A stretch of DNA of 64,000 bases from QHXN01 sp032162705 (GTDB lineage: Bacteria; Acidobacteriota; Blastocatellia; Pyrinomonadales; Pyrinomonadaceae), in the NCBI GenBank assembly GCA_032162705.1, contig JAVRON010000099.1:44885-108884 (forward strand), given 5' to 3'. Both the position numbers and the translations under genes were made by a program. Under the pieces are notes generated by a model. That model had not been told where the DNA came from. It saw only the letters and a list, made by a program, of their open reading frames with translations, and did no database searches. Every line of letters starts with the position of its first letter. The first letter of the stretch is position 1. Of the stretch, positions 8,554-16,420 are shown piece by piece.

Positions 8554-11384
8554 GGTGCGTTGATCTCCGCCTTCGAGACGAGTTCGATGAGCACGGGCTG
8601 TTCCGGCAATTCGTCGAGCCACTGCTCAAAGCGCGCGCGTAACTCGCGGCGCGTGAGCAGGCCGGACTCGCCGTTCGGGGCCACGACCTTGACCGGCGGC
8701 GGCGCGGGCATCCTTCTGAGCGCTCGCTCGATCAGGCGCACATCACCGCGCGTGAACTTCTCGGGCATGCGCCCCTGCGCGAAGGCCGTCGAAAGAATGC
8801 GCGCGCGCCGCGTCGCCTCCTCTTCCGTCTCACGCCGCGCCAGTGCGTCGAGCGAGATGGCGAGCGTCGTGCCGAGCATCGAGAGCGTCCGGCGATAGAC
8901 CGCCAGCCCGCGCTCCATCAAAGCTTCCAACTCCTCGGGCAGCTCTGACAACTCCTCTGCGCGCGACAGGCGAAACCGGCACGCGCATACGGGCTGCCCC
9001 GCGAGCAGACGCCGCACGTCAAGCTCGCAGCGTGACCCTTCGGCCTGTCGCAGTAGCCCCTCGGCTTGACGCCAGACCTGAGAACTTACGACCGGCAGAC
9101 GCGCCAGCGACTCGAACTCGCGCCAACGCTCTCCGCGCTTCAACTGCTGAAGCGCCTCGCACATTTCCCGGCTGCTCACAGTTTTATCATGGACTGCGGC
9201 GTAATGCTCACCGTAGCGCGCGCGGAACTCCGTCCACAGTCGCTCGAAGCGCTCGCGCCGCGCGGCGTCGAGAAAGTTGTTTGAATCGTGCGCGATGTTC
9301 AGAAGCTCGCGGCGCGCAGTCTCAAGCTCATCCACGTCTGTCGGCTCGGCCGCCGAGAGGTATGCGCGCACGCGCTCGCGCGACTCGATGCTCTCGACGA
9401 ACCCGCAGAGGTCTTCGAGCGTGCGCGTGTGTTCCGCCAGAGTCTCGAACGAGTTGCGGAAGGCTTCGGCGACGCGCGCGAGCGCCTCTTCGAGCGGAAT
9501 CTTTCCTGCCATCTCCAACTCAAGCGCACTGGCCGCGCGCCCGAAACTCTTGCACACGTCCGCTTCCGCCTTCCACACGCGCGTCGTCAGGCACGCATCC
9601 GGCAGCGCCTCGAACTTCTGAAGCAGCCCGAGCAGACGCCACTCTTTCAGCCACAGGCCGAGCGCCGCACGCACCTCGCCGCGCACATCCCTCGCCGCCG
9701 TGCCGAGCGACGGCCTGCCCGTCACCACCCGCGCCCATTCGAGTGACTCTTCAGACAGAGACTCTGCAACGCCGACTCTGTGCCCCTCCCTCTCGTTCGT
9801 GCGTTTGTCCACGGATACCGCGGGCGAGTCGCCGCGCACGTTGACGCTCTCAGCAAAGTTAGAATCCTTTAAGGCCGGAGCGTCGGTCTCTAACTTCGAC
9901 TCGGTGGTCTCTAACGTTCGCCCGGCGGTCTCTAACTTTTGCGCGTCGGTCTCTAACTTCGGCTCAGCGAACGATGCCTTGCGACCGGCTGCCTCCGCTT
10001 TCGGTTCTGTCTTCGAGACCGGCGCAGCGGCCTTCGTCAACGGCGCGACAGTCTGCGCCTCTTGCGCGACTGACTCGCGCGCGCCGGTGCGGAAGCGGTA
10101 GCGCGTCTCGCCGCCGGGGCCTGCGGCAAGGATGAAACTGCCTGCGGGGACTTCCGCCGCGAAACGCGCGAGGGTTTCGCCAACCCGGCGCGGCGCGTCC
10201 CCACCCGCGTCGCCATCGGTTAGCAGAAGCGCGGCGCACATCTCGCCCGGGGTCACATCGCGCCCGTCGAGCGAGAGCACGAAGAGACTCTTCAGGATCA
10301 GACGCGCCTGGTAGCGCTGCATGACGGGAAGCTGGCCGATGCAGTGCTCGGTCAGGTGGTCGTAAGTCGCGAACGCCTCTCGAAGCTCCGTCGAGAGGCG
10401 CAAGCCCTCCTCGGTCGAGTCGAAGACCTCGTCGAGCAGCACGAGCGAGAGCGCGGGGCGCGAGGTGGCACGCGCAGCCGAGGCGGCGGCGAACGGCAGG
10501 AAGGCAAACGTCGGGAGGAAGAGCCGCACGCCGGAAGCGACTTCGACGACGAGCGGGTGAACGGGATAGACGGATGAGAAGCGCGCCTGGCTCCAGTTGA
10601 ACTCGTGGACGGTCGCGCGCAGCGCCTCGTAGATGTCGCGCAGAGTGTCGCCGACCTGCGGCTTCTTGCGCAGCACGAACTGGTCGGCCACGCGGTAGAG
10701 ATTCTCCGGGTCGAGATAGTCGATGCGGTAAGCGCCCGCCACGGCGACGTTCGCGCCGTCGGCGTTCGCGATGTCGTCGTCGAGCGCGAGCGCCAGAAAG
10801 ATGTTCAGGCCGCGCGCCGCCACGGCCAAAGAGGCGAGCACGGGGCCGTCGTCGCGAGAGACTCGCGCAGGGCGATTGAACGCCGTGTCGATGATGACGA
10901 CTAAGGTCTCGCCCATCGCCCGCGAGGCGGCGACGGCCAGCATCTCCGCAGGCTCGCGCCCCCACTGTACCTCGCTCCCACCGAAGAAGGCTGCGAAGGT
11001 CGCCGACAGTTCGTCGCCCAATGTCGGGCGCGTGCCCCTCTCGACGCGGGTCACTAGATAGCGACGCCCCGTCAGTCGCTCCGCGCTCGCAGAGACGTGC
11101 GCGTCCTCCACCCCCTGTCGCAGACGCTCCGCCCCGGCCAGTGCCCCCAGCACCGCCAGCGTGTGGCTCTTGCCGACGCCCCTCGCTCCCGCCAGCGCAC
11201 GCGCCGCGCCAGTGCCCGGCGGCAAGTCGGCCAGCACGTCGAGCCAACGCGACAGCAGGTCTGAAGTCACGTCGGTGAAGCGATAGGCGGCGAGTGCCTG
11301 CGCGGGGTCTTCTGCGAAGTTCCCGACCTGCTCGAACGACTGCGGCTCGACCAAGTCCTTGATCTTATCCTGTATTCGTTTCAT
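8550..11384 (-). CDS. Large P-loop ATPase of unknown function
   Basis: A 944-residue protein. Walker A is GARGVGKS at residues 66-73 (Lys72) and a likely Walker B is LVVIIDTAF with Asp166. The N-terminal 400 residues form the ATPase module; residues about 445-520 are a disordered linker holding four 7-residue repeats (KLETDAQ type); the C-terminal 400 residues are mostly helical and charged. The architecture (N-terminal P-loop ATPase, long helical tail) recalls the large ATPases of phage-defence systems such as BREX PglY/BrxC, but no other defence gene is adjacent and I cannot confirm homology. It is translationally coupled to the DUF2520 gene downstream. Function unknown; ATP-driven conformational role inferred. 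Confidence 0.7.
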   Translation of the reverse strand: MKRIQDKIKDLVEPQSFEQVGNFAEDPAQALAAYRFTDVTSDLLSRWLDVLADLPPGTGAARALAGARGVGKSHTLAVLGALAGAERLRQGVEDAHVSASAERLTGRRYLVTRVERGTRPTLGDELSATFAAFFGGSEVQWGREPAEMLAVAASRAMGETLVVIIDTAFNRPARVSRDDGPVLASLAVAARGLNIFLALALDDDIANADGANVAVAGAYRIDYLDPENLYRVADQFVLRKKPQVGDTLRDIYEALRATVHEFNWSQARFSSVYPVHPLVVEVASGVRLFLPTFAFLPFAAASAARATSRPALSLVLLDEVFDSTEEGLRLSTELREAFATYDHLTEHCIGQLPVMQRYQARLILKSLFVLSLDGRDVTPGEMCAALLLTDGDAGGDAPRRVGETLARFAAEVPAGSFILAAGPGGETRYRFRTGARESVAQEAQTVAPLTKAAAPVSKTEPKAEAAGRKASFAEPKLETDAQKLETAGRTLETTESKLETDAPALKDSNFAESVNVRGDSPAVSVDKRTNEREGHRVGVAESLSEESLEWARVVTGRPSLGTAARDVRGEVRAALGLWLKEWRLLGLLQKFEALPDACLTTRVWKAEADVCKSFGRAASALELEMAGKIPLEEALARVAEAFRNSFETLAEHTRTLEDLCGFVESIESRERVRAYLSAAEPTDVDELETARRELLNIAHDSNNFLDAARRERFERLWTEFRARYGEHYAAVHDKTVSSREMCEALQQLKRGERWREFESLARLPVVSSQVWRQAEGLLRQAEGSRCELDVRRLLAGQPVCACRFRLSRAEELSELPEELEALMERGLAVYRRTLSMLGTTLAISLDALARRETEEEATRRARILSTAFAQGRMPEKFTRGDVRLIERALRRMPAPPPVKVVAPNGESGLLTRRELRARFEQWLDELPEQPVLIELVSKAEINAP
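9884..9967. repeat. 21-bp in-frame tandem repeat (4 copies) inside the ATPase gene
   Basis: The core CGGTCTCTAAC recurs at 9884, 9905, 9926 and 9947, an exact 21-bp period. It encodes four heptapeptides (KLETDAP/KLETTES type) at about residues 473-500 of the ATPase linker. Confidence 0.9.
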
Positions 11385-11447
11385 GCGCTCCCGGCGGGAT
11401 GATTGCTACGACAGCCCCTTGTAGATTGAGGAAGGAAGGGCAATTTG

Positions 11448-11477
11448 AATCTAGCACGCGGCCCGCCGCCGTTGCAA
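11448..11477 (-). promoter_or_regulatory. Possible sigma-70 promoter for the ATPase gene
   Basis: On the minus strand, TTGCAA (11477-11472) and TAGATT (11453-11448) are 18 bases apart, 64 bases upstream of the ATG at 11384. Both boxes match consensus at 4 of 6 or better. Confidence 0.4.
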
Positions 11478-11513
11478 TCAATAAGTTTTTTTACTTCCGC
11501 GCGTCGCTTTCGC

Positions 11514-11522
11514 TGCTATAAT
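11514..11522 (+). promoter_or_regulatory. Extended -10 promoter element (TGCTATAAT) with a 310-base leader
   Basis: A perfect TATAAT at 11517-11522 preceded by TGN lies in an otherwise gene-free 457-base spacer (11385-11841). No good -35 is present at 17 bases, which fits an extended -10 promoter. The transcript would have about 310 untranslated bases before the M48 gene, including a GC-rich hairpin near 11567-11587. No convincing small gene is seen in the leader. Confidence 0.45.
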
Positions 11523-11841
11523 CAGCCCGAGTCTCCTCCAAATAAGCGCGGCAGTAGAGGACGGGCCGCCCGACTTCTCGGCGGGCGCATTGACAACCGG
11601 TATGTCGTCAACGGGCGGCGACTTACGGGCGGGGGCGGACACAACCAACGACGTGCCCCCTCGCATCAAAGTCTTGCGCCTTTCCGGATTCCCTTCGCTG
11701 AACCGTCCAGCTCACCTGTTGACGGCGCTCCCTCTGGGAGTGAGCGACCGAGGGGTCATCCGTCCGGGTGTACAGGGTTTTGCGAAGAGGCTAACTTCCT
11801 TCCTGCCATAGGCGTTGAAAAGTTTTTTGGAGGCACACGTC

Positions 11842-13047
11842 ATGCACCACAGATTCTCCCGCTCGTTTACGGCCCTCGGGCTAGTCTTCAGCCTTTGGGT
11901 CGGGTCGCTCGCGGCCGTGGCCGCTCCGCAGACGCAGGGCGCGCAGAAGACCGACAAGCAGGCTTCAAGCGACAAGAACAAGAACGACAAGAAGAGCGAC
12001 GAGCAGGAGGCGAAGGCTTCCGCGTCTCAGCCGACGCAGTCGAACCCGGGCCGCCCGCTCTCCGAAAAGGAAGACCCGCGGCTGATCGGCAAGCGCAAGA
12101 TCAACGGCGGCTTCATCGCCAGCATCAGCGGCGGAGTGGACAAGGAAGTCCAGCAGGGCCGGCAGTTGGCGGCGGAAGTTGACCGCCAGGCCAAGTTCAT
12201 CGACGACCCCGTTATCACTGAATACATCAACCGCGTCGGCCAGAACATCGTGCTCCACTCCGATGCCAAAGTGCCTTTTACCATCAAGGTCATCGACTCC
12301 GACGAGGTCAACGCCTTTGCCCTGCCCGGTGGCTTCTTCTACGTCAACAAAGGTCTGATCCTCGCCGCTGACAACGAGGCCGAAGTGGCGGGCGTCATGG
12401 CGCACGAGATCGGTCACGTCGCCGCGCGCCACGCCATGGAGAATCAAGCCAAAGGGATGCTCGCACAGATCGGTCTCATGGCCGGCTCGATCTTTCTGGG
12501 CGGTTTGGGCGGCATGCTCATCAATCAGGGCGCGCAGTTCGGCGCGCTCCTGGGCTTCATGAAGTTTAGCCGCAGCGCCGAGGCGGAGGCCGATATGCTC
12601 GGCGTCGAGTACATGTGGGCCGCAGGCTACGACCCGAACGCCATGTCCACGATGTTCGAGAAGCTCGCGGCGAAGAACAAGAAGAAGCCCGGCACCTTCT
12701 CGAAGCTGTTCGAGACGCACCCGCAGTCACTCGACCGCATGGAGGCGACCCGCGAGCTTGTCGCGCGCTTCCCAGACAAAGAGGAGTATGTGCTCTCGAC
12801 CTCGGAATTCCAGCGCGTTAAGGGGCGACTGCTCCGGCTCTCGAACGCGCGTGCATCCTCAGCCGGCGACATCAGCCCCGGCGATGACGGAGCGCCTGGA
12901 CGCCCGACGCTCAAGCGCCGCTCGCCCGCTGCGGACGACACCGGCACACCCGCCGACCCTGCGACGGCGACGCCCGAGAAGAAGGATGACAAACCGCAGC
13001 TCAAGCGTCGTACGGACGACCCGCAGCAGCAACAACCCCCGCAGTAA
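11842..13047 (+). CDS. Secreted M48-family zinc metalloprotease (BepA/LoiP-like)
   Basis: The ATG at 11842 has a GGAGG site 8 bases upstream, better than an earlier in-frame TTG. The 401-residue product has a signal peptide (cleavage near residue 30), a charged disordered stretch, then the M48 core: ALPGGFFYVNKGLI and the zinc motif HEIGH (His188, His192), with the downstream glutamate ligand in SRSAEAEADMLG. The C-terminal 70 residues are disordered and rich in Lys, Arg, Pro and Asp. Relatives act in the periplasm in outer-membrane protein quality control. It is monocistronic, followed by a terminator at 13087. Confidence 0.9.
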   Translation: MHHRFSRSFTALGLVFSLWVGSLAAVAAPQTQGAQKTDKQASSDKNKNDKKSDEQEAKASASQPTQSNPGRPLSEKEDPRLIGKRKINGGFIASISGGVDKEVQQGRQLAAEVDRQAKFIDDPVITEYINRVGQNIVLHSDAKVPFTIKVIDSDEVNAFALPGGFFYVNKGLILAADNEAEVAGVMAHEIGHVAARHAMENQAKGMLAQIGLMAGSIFLGGLGGMLINQGAQFGALLGFMKFSRSAEAEADMLGVEYMWAAGYDPNAMSTMFEKLAAKNKKKPGTFSKLFETHPQSLDRMEATRELVARFPDKEEYVLSTSEFQRVKGRLLRLSNARASSAGDISPGDDGAPGRPTLKRRSPAADDTGTPADPATATPEKKDDKPQLKRRTDDPQQQQPPQ

Positions 13048-13086
13048 GGACAAGCCCCGCACGCCCCCCGGCGGAAACCGAGCAGC

Positions 13087-13122
13087 GAAGGCTCTCAGGT
13101 CTCTAGAGACTTGAGAGCCTTC
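13087..13122 (+). terminator. Hairpin terminator after the M48 protease gene
   Basis: Arms GAAGGCTCTCA and TGAGAGCCTTC pair perfectly, and the intervening 14 bases are themselves near-palindromic around CTCTAGAGA. The T tract is weak (GGTTTG). Confidence 0.65.
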
Positions 13123-13162
13123 GGTTTGAGGGATGCTTCCGGCAAAGGCGTGTCTCCGCTGC

Positions 13163-13191
13163 TTGACAACAAAAAGGCCGTTTCGTATTCT
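13163..13191 (+). promoter_or_regulatory. Sigma-70 promoter for rplM-rpsI
   Basis: A perfect TTGACA (13163-13168) and TATTCT (13186-13191) are separated by 17 bases, 44 bases before the rplM start. Confidence 0.85.
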
Positions 13192-13234
13192 ACTCGTTCG
13201 CGTTCTAGACGCTTAAAATTGAGAGAGTTATCCT

Positions 13235-13696
13235 ATGTCAACATATTTTCCCAGCGGGGACGGACTCGCTGATAATCGCAAGTGGTACGTCGTGGATGCG
13301 GAGGGCCAGACCGTAGGCCGTCTGGCAACCGAGGTGGCGCGCGTGCTGATGGGCAAGAACAAGCCGCAGTATACGCCCTTCCTCGACACGGGCGACCACG
13401 TCATCGTCATCAACGCACGCAAGGCCGTTTTCAAAGGCTCGAAGAACGACCAGAAGATGTACCACCACCACACGCTCTATCCGGGCGGCCTGCGCTCGAT
13501 CTCAGTCAAGGATCAGTTCGACAGGCATCCCGAGCGCGTCATCGAGTTGGCCGTGCGCGGCATGTTGCCGAAGAACAAGCTCGGCAAGGCGATGGGAAAG
13601 AAACTCAAAGTCTACGCCGACGCCGAGCACCCGCACGCGGCGCAACGCCCCGAGTCGCTCGCCTTGAGCGCGCGGGCGGCGGCGCAGAAGGCATAA
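13235..13696 (+). CDS. rplM: 50S ribosomal protein L13
   Basis: A 153-residue protein with the L13 core WYVVDAEGQTVGRLAT, the KPQYTPFLDTGDHVIVINA block and RGMLPKNKLG. It is slightly longer than the usual 140-150 residues, with an Ala-rich C-terminal tail (ALSARAAAQKA). It is a primary rRNA-binding protein of the large subunit. It heads the conserved rplM-rpsI operon behind a consensus promoter; rpsI begins 28 bases later. The Shine-Dalgarno is weak (GAGAG). Confidence 0.97.
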   Translation: MSTYFPSGDGLADNRKWYVVDAEGQTVGRLATEVARVLMGKNKPQYTPFLDTGDHVIVINARKAVFKGSKNDQKMYHHHTLYPGGLRSISVKDQFDRHPERVIELAVRGMLPKNKLGKAMGKKLKVYADAEHPHAAQRPESLALSARAAAQKA

Positions 13697-13724
13697 ACGA
13701 AGTTTAAGGTAAGGAAGAGGAACT

Positions 13725-14117
13725 GTGGCAGACATTCAGTATTACGGAACCGGGCGGCGCAAAACTTCGACGGCGCGCGTTTACTTGAGGCCGGGCACGG
13801 GCGAGATCAAGATCAATCGCAAGACCTTCGACCAGTATTTCCCCAACCAGGCGCTTCGCATGGTCATCCGCCAGCCTTTGACGCTCACCGATACGGCCAA
13901 CAAGTTCGACATCGTCGTCAACGTCGCGGGCGGCGGCCCGGCGGGACAGGCCGGTGCGGTGCGCCACGGCATCACACGCGCGCTGATGGTGTTCAACTCA
14001 GACCTGCGCCCCGCGCTCAAAGACGCAGGACTCGTTACGCGTGACCCGCGCGCCAAAGAGCGCAAGAAGTACGGCCAGAAGGGCGCGCGCAAGCGCTTCC
14101 AGTTCTCGAAGAGATAA
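13725..14117 (+). CDS. rpsI: 30S ribosomal protein S9
   Basis: A 130-residue S9 starting at GTG 13725 behind an AAGGAAGAGG ribosome-binding site. It begins YYGTGRRKTSTARVYL, has the GGGPAGQAGAVRHGITRAL block, and ends with the invariant C-terminal KRFQFSKR that reaches into the ribosomal P site. It is the second gene of the rplM-rpsI operon, and a long heptamer hairpin follows 7 bases after the stop. Confidence 0.97.
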   Translation: MADIQYYGTGRRKTSTARVYLRPGTGEIKINRKTFDQYFPNQALRMVIRQPLTLTDTANKFDIVVNVAGGGPAGQAGAVRHGITRALMVFNSDLRPALKDAGLVTRDPRAKERKKYGQKGARKRFQFSKR

Positions 14118-14124
14118 TCATCTA

Positions 14125-14197
14125 GTGATAAGTGATGCGTGATAAGTGATAAGACAATCCGTCTTTTTCTTATCACTTATCACGCATCACTTATCAC
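14125..14197. repeat. Heptamer hairpin element (GTGATAA type), perfect 29-bp arms
   Basis: Left arm 14125-14153 and right arm 14169-14197 are perfect inverse complements, with a 15-base loop ending in T5. The arms are built of 7-bp-related units (GTGATAA, GTGATGC). It lies directly after rpsI and probably serves as its transcription terminator. The same unit makes another element at 17188. Confidence 0.92.
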
Positions 14198-14214
14198 CGT
14201 CGTTAATCCATTGC

Positions 14215-14297
14215 CTCGCCCCGATTGGTTGTCCTCCTTGCTCAAGGAGGCTCTTGGGGCGCGGCGAGTACACAAAACCAATCCGGATTGAGGAGGA
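14215..14297 (+). promoter_or_regulatory. Structured rpsB leader, possible S2 autoregulatory site
   Basis: Three pairings overlap: CTCGCC (14215-14220) with GGCGAG (14263-14268); CCTCCTT (14233-14239) with AAGGAGG (14244-14250); and GATTGGTT (14223-14230) with AACCAATC (14276-14283). The first and third cross, so they form a pseudoknot or exclude one another. CCTCCTT could instead pair with the true ribosome-binding site AGGAGG at 14291. Autogenous control of rpsB by S2 through a structured leader is known in other bacteria; its use here is inference. Confidence 0.55.
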
Positions 14298-14303
14298 TTT
14301 AGT

Positions 14304-15365
14304 TTGCCAGTCACCGTTACGATGAAAGAATTGCTGGAGGCCGGCGTGCACTTCGGCCACCAGGTCAGACGTTGGAATCCGAAGATGAAGGAGTTTATCT
14401 TCGGCGAGCGCAACGGCATTAACATTATCGACCTTCAGAAGACGCAGAAGATGTTTCGCGACGCCATCTCGTTCGTCACCTCTCTGATGGGCGAAGACCG
14501 CGGGCGCAACATCCTCTTCGTCGGCACCAAGCGGCAGGCGCAGGACGCCATCCGCGAAGAGGCCGAACGCGCGGGACAGTATTACATCAATCAGCGCTGG
14601 CTGGGCGGCCTTTTGACGAACTTCCAGACCGTGCAGAAGTCGATCAAGCGCCTGCGCGACCTCGAAGCGATGCAATTGGACGGTCGCTACGAGAAGATGA
14701 CGAAGAAGGAGCGCATCAAGCTCGACCGCGAGCGCGAGATTCTCGACAAGAACCTTTCGGGCATCAAGAACATGACGCGACTGCCCGACGCGCTCTTCGT
14801 CATCGACGTGCGTAAAGAGGACATCGCCGTCAAGGAGGCCAATCGCCTCGGCATCCCCATCATCGCGGTGGTTGACACCAACTGCTCGCCCGAAGGCATC
14901 GACTACGTCATCCCCGGCAACGACGACGCACTGCGCGCCGTGCGGCTCTTCGCCTCGCGCATCGCCGACGCCGTCGTCGAGGGACAGCAGTTGCACAGCA
15001 AGGGCAGCGAGGACGAGGACGGGGGACAGACCTCTGCTGCGGAGGCTGCCTCCGTCGCCGCTTCCGCACCCACGACGCGTCCCGCCGCGACCTCTTCGGA
15101 TACGACCGCAGGCGAGCCTGGCGCGCAGGTCGCCGCCTCGGGCGATGCCCCGAACGTCTCGCCCGAGGCGGAAGTCTCCGTCCCCGGCAACATCGGCTTC
15201 GGCAAGACGGGCCAGCAACCCGACAGCGTCGGCGACCGCGAACAGGTCGGAACACACGCGCCCGTACGCGGCGCGACCGGCGCGCCGCAGACCGAAGGCA
15301 CGCAGCAGTCATCCTCTTCGCCCGAGCAGGAGAAGGGCGCGGAGACGGTCGGCGCGGCCAAGTAA
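14304..15365 (+). CDS. rpsB: 30S ribosomal protein S2 with long acidic C-terminal extension
   Basis: The start is TTG 14304, 6 bases after AGGAGGA; it gives PVTVTMKELLEAGVHFGHQ, the canonical S2 N-terminus. Residues 1-230 are normal S2 (RWNPKMKEFIFGERNGI, FVGTKRQAQ, RWLGGLLTNF, DTNCSPEGIDYVIPGNDDA). Residues about 230-353 form an extra low-complexity tail rich in Ala, Ser, Thr, Glu and Gly, likely disordered; usual S2 is 230-260 residues. S2 sits on the back of the small subunit. First gene of rpsB-tsf-pyrH-frr, with its own terminator-like hairpin after it. Confidence 0.96.
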   Translation: MPVTVTMKELLEAGVHFGHQVRRWNPKMKEFIFGERNGINIIDLQKTQKMFRDAISFVTSLMGEDRGRNILFVGTKRQAQDAIREEAERAGQYYINQRWLGGLLTNFQTVQKSIKRLRDLEAMQLDGRYEKMTKKERIKLDREREILDKNLSGIKNMTRLPDALFVIDVRKEDIAVKEANRLGIPIIAVVDTNCSPEGIDYVIPGNDDALRAVRLFASRIADAVVEGQQLHSKGSEDEDGGQTSAAEAASVAASAPTTRPAATSSDTTAGEPGAQVAASGDAPNVSPEAEVSVPGNIGFGKTGQQPDSVGDREQVGTHAPVRGATGAPQTEGTQQSSSSPEQEKGAETVGAAK

Positions 15366-15411
15366 GTCGCGACCCGGGCCGACCCGACATTCAATTTTCA
15401 AACGACGGCGA

Positions 15412-15457
15412 GCGCAGCCCTCCATTGCGGATGAACCCGCCGGGCTGCGCATCTTTT
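15412..15457 (+). terminator. Intrinsic terminator after rpsB
   Basis: A 9-bp stem GCGCAGCCC / GGGCTGCGC (15412-15420 and 15442-15450) followed by ATCTTTTTG. It would reduce read-through from rpsB into tsf. Confidence 0.75.
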
Positions 15458-15460
15458 TGA

Positions 15461-15583
15461 GTAGACAGTAGACAGTAGTCAGTAGACAGTAGGCTCCGCT
15501 AAGCATAGGCCGCCACCTTTCTTCTGACTGCCCGGCTCGTAAAGGTTTTTCCTACTGTCTACTGACTACTATCTACTGTCTAC
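15461..15583. repeat. Heptamer hairpin element (GTAGACA type), 33-bp arms
   Basis: Left arm 15461-15493 consists of tandem GTAGACA/GTAGTCA units; right arm 15551-15583 is its inverse complement with one mismatch in 33. The loop is 57 bases. It lies between rpsB and tsf, ending 17 bases before the tsf start. Confidence 0.92.
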
Positions 15584-15600
15584 TTTTCAGGAGAGTTATC

Positions 15601-16272
15601 ATGGCGGACATTACACCGGGTGCGGTCAAGGCGCTGAGGGAGAAGACGGGCGCGGGGATGATGGATTGCAAGAAGGCGCTCCAGGAGGCCGAGGGCAACG
15701 AGGAGCAGGCGGTCGAAATCCTGCGCAAGCGCGGCATGGCTACCGCCGGGAAGAAGGCGGGACGAGTCGCCGCAGAGGGCGCGGTCGGCTCCTATATTCA
15801 CATGGGCGGCAAGGTCGGCGTGCTCGTCGAGATCAACTGCGAGACCGACTTCGTCGCGCGCACCGACGATTTCCAGGCGCTCGTCAAGGATGTCGCGATG
15901 CACATCGCCGCCGCCGAGCCGCGCTTCGTCACGCGCGAGGAAGTGCCCGCGGACTTGCTCGACAAGGAGCGCGAGATCACGCGCGCACAGATCGCGAACG
16001 ACCCGAAGAACGCGAACAAGCCCGAGCAGGTCATCGAAAAGATCGTCGAAGGCCGCTTGAACAAGTTCTTTGAGGAGACGGTTCTCCTAGACCAGCCCTT
16101 CGTCAAAGACCCGGCCAAGACCATCAATGAACTCTTGACCGAAAAGATTGCCCGGACGGGCGAGCGCATCACCGTGCGCCGCTTCTCGCGTTACAAGATG
16201 GGCGAAGGACTCGCCAAGCGCGAAGAGGACTTCGGCAGCGAGGTCGCTGCGCTGACCGGCGGCAATCAGTAA
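15601..16272 (+). CDS. tsf: Elongation factor Ts
   Basis: A 223-residue EF-Ts, the nucleotide exchange factor for EF-Tu. N-terminal UBA-like domain with VKALREKTGAGMMDCKKAL, followed by the core KVGVLVEINCETDFVARTDDF that contacts EF-Tu. The short form (one core repeat) is normal outside enterobacteria. A GGAGAG ribosome-binding site precedes ATG 15601. It follows rpsB as in most bacteria. Confidence 0.97.
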   Translation: MADITPGAVKALREKTGAGMMDCKKALQEAEGNEEQAVEILRKRGMATAGKKAGRVAAEGAVGSYIHMGGKVGVLVEINCETDFVARTDDFQALVKDVAMHIAAAEPRFVTREEVPADLLDKEREITRAQIANDPKNANKPEQVIEKIVEGRLNKFFEETVLLDQPFVKDPAKTINELLTEKIARTGERITVRRFSRYKMGEGLAKREEDFGSEVAALTGGNQ

Positions 16273-16290
16273 GCGCTTTAACAGAAGGAC

Positions 16291-16412
16291 AATTAACAGG
16301 GATAGACAGGATAGGCAGGATGAAACGAAAGAATAAGCATTTGAGATTTGGAATCTGAAATCTGAAATCTGAAATTCTCTTATCCTGTCCATCATGTCCA
16401 TCCCTGTTAATT
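16291..16412. repeat. Hairpin element with 31-bp imperfect arms and a heptamer loop
   Basis: Left arm 16291-16321 (starting AATTAACAGGGATAGACAGG) pairs with 16382-16412 at 27 of 31 positions. The 60-base loop contains tandem heptamers of GAAATCT type (about 16350-16376). It fills the tsf-pyrH spacer, ending 8 bases before the pyrH start. Confidence 0.85.
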
Positions 16413-16420
16413 TCTGACGC

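Noticed and set aside
8550..11384. Calling the large ATPase a BREX component
   Set aside because: Only the general layout is similar; no pglZ, brxL, methyltransferase or other BREX gene is adjacent, so the name would be unsupported.
11590..11811. 73-residue frame in the M48 leader
   Set aside because: TTG start without ribosome-binding site, no recognisable features, and composition like translated noncoding DNA.
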